7,240 bases of DNA, taken from positions 1 to 7,240 of the forward strand of contig JAEOTU010000284.1 in assembly GCA_016839665.1 (NCBI GenBank), written 5' to 3'. Source of the stretch: Candidatus Hodarchaeota archaeon (GTDB lineage: Archaea; Asgardarchaeota; Heimdallarchaeia; Hodarchaeales; Hodarchaeaceae). Positions 6,314 through 7,240 of this stretch are shown piece by piece (the stretch's first letter is position 1; the number at the start of each line of letters is the position of its first letter). Position numbers and translations under genes: made by a program. The notes under the pieces were generated by a model. That model saw only the letters and a program-made list of their open reading frames with translations. It did no database searches and had not been told where the DNA came from.

Positions 6314-6450
6314 TGCGGGGGGTGAGATTTGAACTCACGAACGCCTATGCGACTGGATCCTAAGTCCAGCTCCTTATGTCGGTATTGAATGATAACTAAT
6401 TGCCATCAGATTTCTCATAGATACCTTTGACCTGGCTGGGAAACCCCCGC
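6314..6450 (-). tRNA. tRNA-Leu (anticodon UAG), intron-containing
   Basis: This is a class II leucine tRNA read on the minus strand. The acceptor stem GCGGGGG (6444-6450) pairs with CCCCCGC (6315-6321); the discriminator A is at 6314 and no CCA is encoded. The T-arm is GTGAG-TTCAAAT-CTCAC (6322-6338), perfectly paired. The long variable arm has a CGC/GCG stem. The anticodon arm is CTGGA-CTTAGGA-TCCAG (6353-6369) with anticodon TAG at 6360-6362. The D-arm begins TCC-CAGCCAGGTCAAA as in other archaeal leucine tRNAs, but its 3' strand GGA is separated by 52 extra bases; removing them restores TCC/GGA and a standard leucine tRNA. The gene begins only three bases after the stop codon of ATPase subunit F, so it is probably cut out of a longer transcript. 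Confidence 0.95.
6372..6423 (-). other. Intron in the D-arm of tRNA-Leu
   Basis: 52 bases interrupt the 3' side of the D-stem. The ends are ambiguous by a few bases, because AAGG occurs at both junctions, so the intron may instead be 6373-6424 or 6374-6425. Inside, TGATGGC (6402-6408) pairs with GTTATCA (6390-6396), including two G-U pairs, around the loop AATTA. GGTAT and ATACC near the ends are also complementary. I could not fit a canonical bulge-helix-bulge, so the exact cut sites are unproven. Confidence 0.75.
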
Positions 6451-6453
6451 AAA

Positions 6454-6780
6454 TTATATTTCTAATTTAATACCTACAGCTTGGCGAATAAGTTCTGTAA
6501 GAGGATCTTTACCTTTCTTAAAGTCAATTGGTAACTCCATTATGACTGGAAAGGTTTTTTCTGACATGAATTCTGTAATTCGTTGATGACAACGTTCAGC
6601 TATTTCAGGAGTGATTAGAATAATGCTGATGTCCTTTCGTAACCATATATTGGATAGAACCTCGCAGGAGTTTTGATGATCTTCCTCAATAGGATAAACT
6701 TCCCCTATTCCTGCTAGTTTCAACCATGTACACGTTTTGGGATCCCCAACAGCAACTAGATAGATGCTAATCCACCTCAT
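6454..6780 (-). CDS. atpF: A-type (V/A-type) ATP synthase subunit F
   Basis: This 108-residue subunit belongs to the central stalk of the archaeal A-type ATP synthase, which couples the membrane rotor to the catalytic A3B3 head. Its recognisable pattern is LVAVGDPKTCTWLKLAGIGEVYPIEE (8-33), the N-terminal Rossmann-like core with the family GD-x-T and LAGI motifs. ISIILITPEIAERCHQRI (52-69) and FPVIMELP (77-84) follow, and the C-terminal DPLTELIRQAVGIKL (92-106) closes the domain. Length is normal. Its ATG shares one base with the stop codon of the subunit H gene (TAATG), so the two are translationally coupled. Its own stop lies three bases before tRNA-Leu. The catalytic subunits A and B, which usually follow subunit F, are not adjacent. 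Confidence 0.9.
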   Translation of the reverse strand: MRWISIYLVAVGDPKTCTWLKLAGIGEVYPIEEDHQNSCEVLSNIWLRKDISIILITPEIAERCHQRITEFMSEKTFPVIMELPIDFKKGKDPLTELIRQAVGIKLEI

Positions 6781-7094
6781 TAGTCTTCTAGGATGGAGCT
6801 AACTACAAAGTCGATAGCTTTTTTCGTGTTTGAAGATGCTTGTTTTTCATATTTAGCTTTTTGCTTTTTCAGTTGAGTTTCAAGCTCCTGAATTTTTGTT
6901 TGGTATTCTTCACGAGTCCTCTTTAGACGATCGGTGTTATTATCTGTTTTCTTATCTTTTGCTTGTGTAAGTATTTGTTTGGCCTCAGAACGAGCCTCCG
7001 CAATAATCCTTTGAGATTCGAGAGTAGCATCACTGATTATCTTTTCGGCTTTTTTCTCAGCATCACGAATGAGATGTAATAAGTCTCCAGACAT
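6780..7094 (-). CDS. atpH: A-type (V/A-type) ATP synthase subunit H (peripheral stalk)
   Basis: This 104-residue coiled-coil protein pairs with subunit E to form the peripheral stalk (stator) of the A-type ATPase. From MSGDLLHLIRDAEKKAEKII onward it shows the family's long Ala/Glu/Lys/Gln-rich helix with repeated EA-x-x-A segments (about 8-90), ending in the conserved short tail AIDFVVSSILE. The frame stays open upstream to 7205, but that extension runs through tRNA-Val and has no coiled-coil character, so the ATG at 7092-7094, which starts the family sequence, is the right start. No clear Shine-Dalgarno precedes it. The start is 31 bases from the 3' end of tRNA-Val. The next gene, subunit F, overlaps it by one base. 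Confidence 0.88.
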   Translation of the reverse strand: MSGDLLHLIRDAEKKAEKIISDATLESQRIIAEARSEAKQILTQAKDKKTDNNTDRLKRTREEYQTKIQELETQLKKQKAKYEKQASSNTKKAIDFVVSSILED

Positions 7095-7125
7095 TGTAGG
7101 TAACTCACACTTGGTTTTGGAATAG

Positions 7126-7227
7126 TGGGTCGGAGCAGATTTGAACTGCCGATATCCTAGGTCAACAGTATTCTGTTGATATCCTGGGTGTAAACCAGGT
7201 GTCATAACCGGGCTAGACCACCGACCC
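7126..7227 (-). tRNA. tRNA-Val (anticodon UAC), intron-containing
   Basis: Read on the minus strand, the acceptor GGGTCGG (7221-7227) pairs with CCGACCC (7127-7133); the discriminator A is at 7126 and no CCA is encoded. The D-arm is GTC-TAGCCCGGTTATG-AC (7201-7218). The anticodon arm is CCTGG-TTTACAC-CCAGG (7183-7199) with anticodon TAC at 7190-7192. The T-arm is GGCAG-TTCAAAT-CTGCT (7134-7150), with one G-U pair. Between the anticodon arm and T-arm there are 32 bases instead of about five. Removing 27 leaves ATATC as a normal five-base variable loop. This is the first gene of the minus-strand cluster in view, and its promoter lies outside the window. Confidence 0.96.
7156..7182 (-). other. 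Intron near the variable loop of tRNA-Val
   Basis: 27 bases follow the anticodon stem. An eight-base direct repeat, AGGATATC on the minus strand (7151-7158 and 7178-7185), spans both junctions, so nine placements of the intron within 7151-7185 give the same mature tRNA. The insert holds a perfect seven-pair hairpin, TCAACAG/CTGTTGA with loop AATA (7162-7179). GATA/TATC pairing just outside it leaves a large asymmetric bulge, resembling a relaxed splicing motif. Confidence 0.8.
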
Positions 7228-7240
7228 TAGGTAACCTTTA

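Noticed and set aside
7095..7205. N-terminal extension of the subunit H reading frame
   Set aside because: It is a translation of tRNA-Val and its spacer; the family sequence begins at the ATG at 7094.
7156..7234. CCTAGGT-AAC similarity between the tRNA-Val intron and its 5' flank
   Set aside because: Only about ten bases with a gap and partly palindromic; too short to claim a duplication.
1..7240. CRISPR array, insertion sequence or phage/defence genes
   Set aside because: No regularly spaced repeats, transposase motifs or terminal inverted repeats were seen; the genes are housekeeping or cell-biological.

Overview
The window looks like chromosomal DNA of an AT-rich archaeon, most likely an Asgard-lineage one. 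Evidence for an archaeon: a split glycine decarboxylase (separate alpha and beta chains), two A-type ATPase stalk subunits, a translin/TRAX-family protein, and two tRNA genes that lack an encoded CCA and carry introns at unusual places. The Asgard suggestion rests on a complete Rab/Ras-like small GTPase followed by a secretory-type single-pass membrane protein. The exact lineage cannot be fixed from this sequence.

Left part (1-2400). The tail of a membrane protein (plus strand) runs into a convergent 6-pyruvoyl-tetrahydropterin synthase/QueD-family gene (minus strand). That gene is divergent from the Rab-like GTPase, which uses a TTG start behind a GGAG ribosome binding site. After a likely U-tract terminator and about 340 bases holding only a doubtful ORF and possible zinc-finger debris comes a gene for a membrane protein with a signal peptide, one sequon-rich beta-sandwich-like domain and a C-terminal anchor.

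Middle (2574-5519). gcvPA and gcvPB are directly abutting (TGA then ATG) with a strong Shine-Dalgarno inside the end of gcvPA. Together they encode the glycine-decarboxylating P-protein. The T, H and L partners are not in the window. gcvPB meets a convergent translin/TRAX-like gene with only three bases between the stop codons.

Right part (5523-7240, all minus strand). Read in the direction of transcription, the order is tRNA-Val(UAC) with a 27-nt intron, A-ATPase subunit H, subunit F (stop/start overlap TAATG), tRNA-Leu(UAG) with a 52-nt intron in the D-arm only three bases after the subunit F stop, then the translin-like gene. The most unusual feature of the window is this tightly packed tRNA-ATPase-tRNA array, with both tRNAs interrupted at non-canonical positions, next to a member of an RNase family known in eukaryotes to act on tRNA-processing products.
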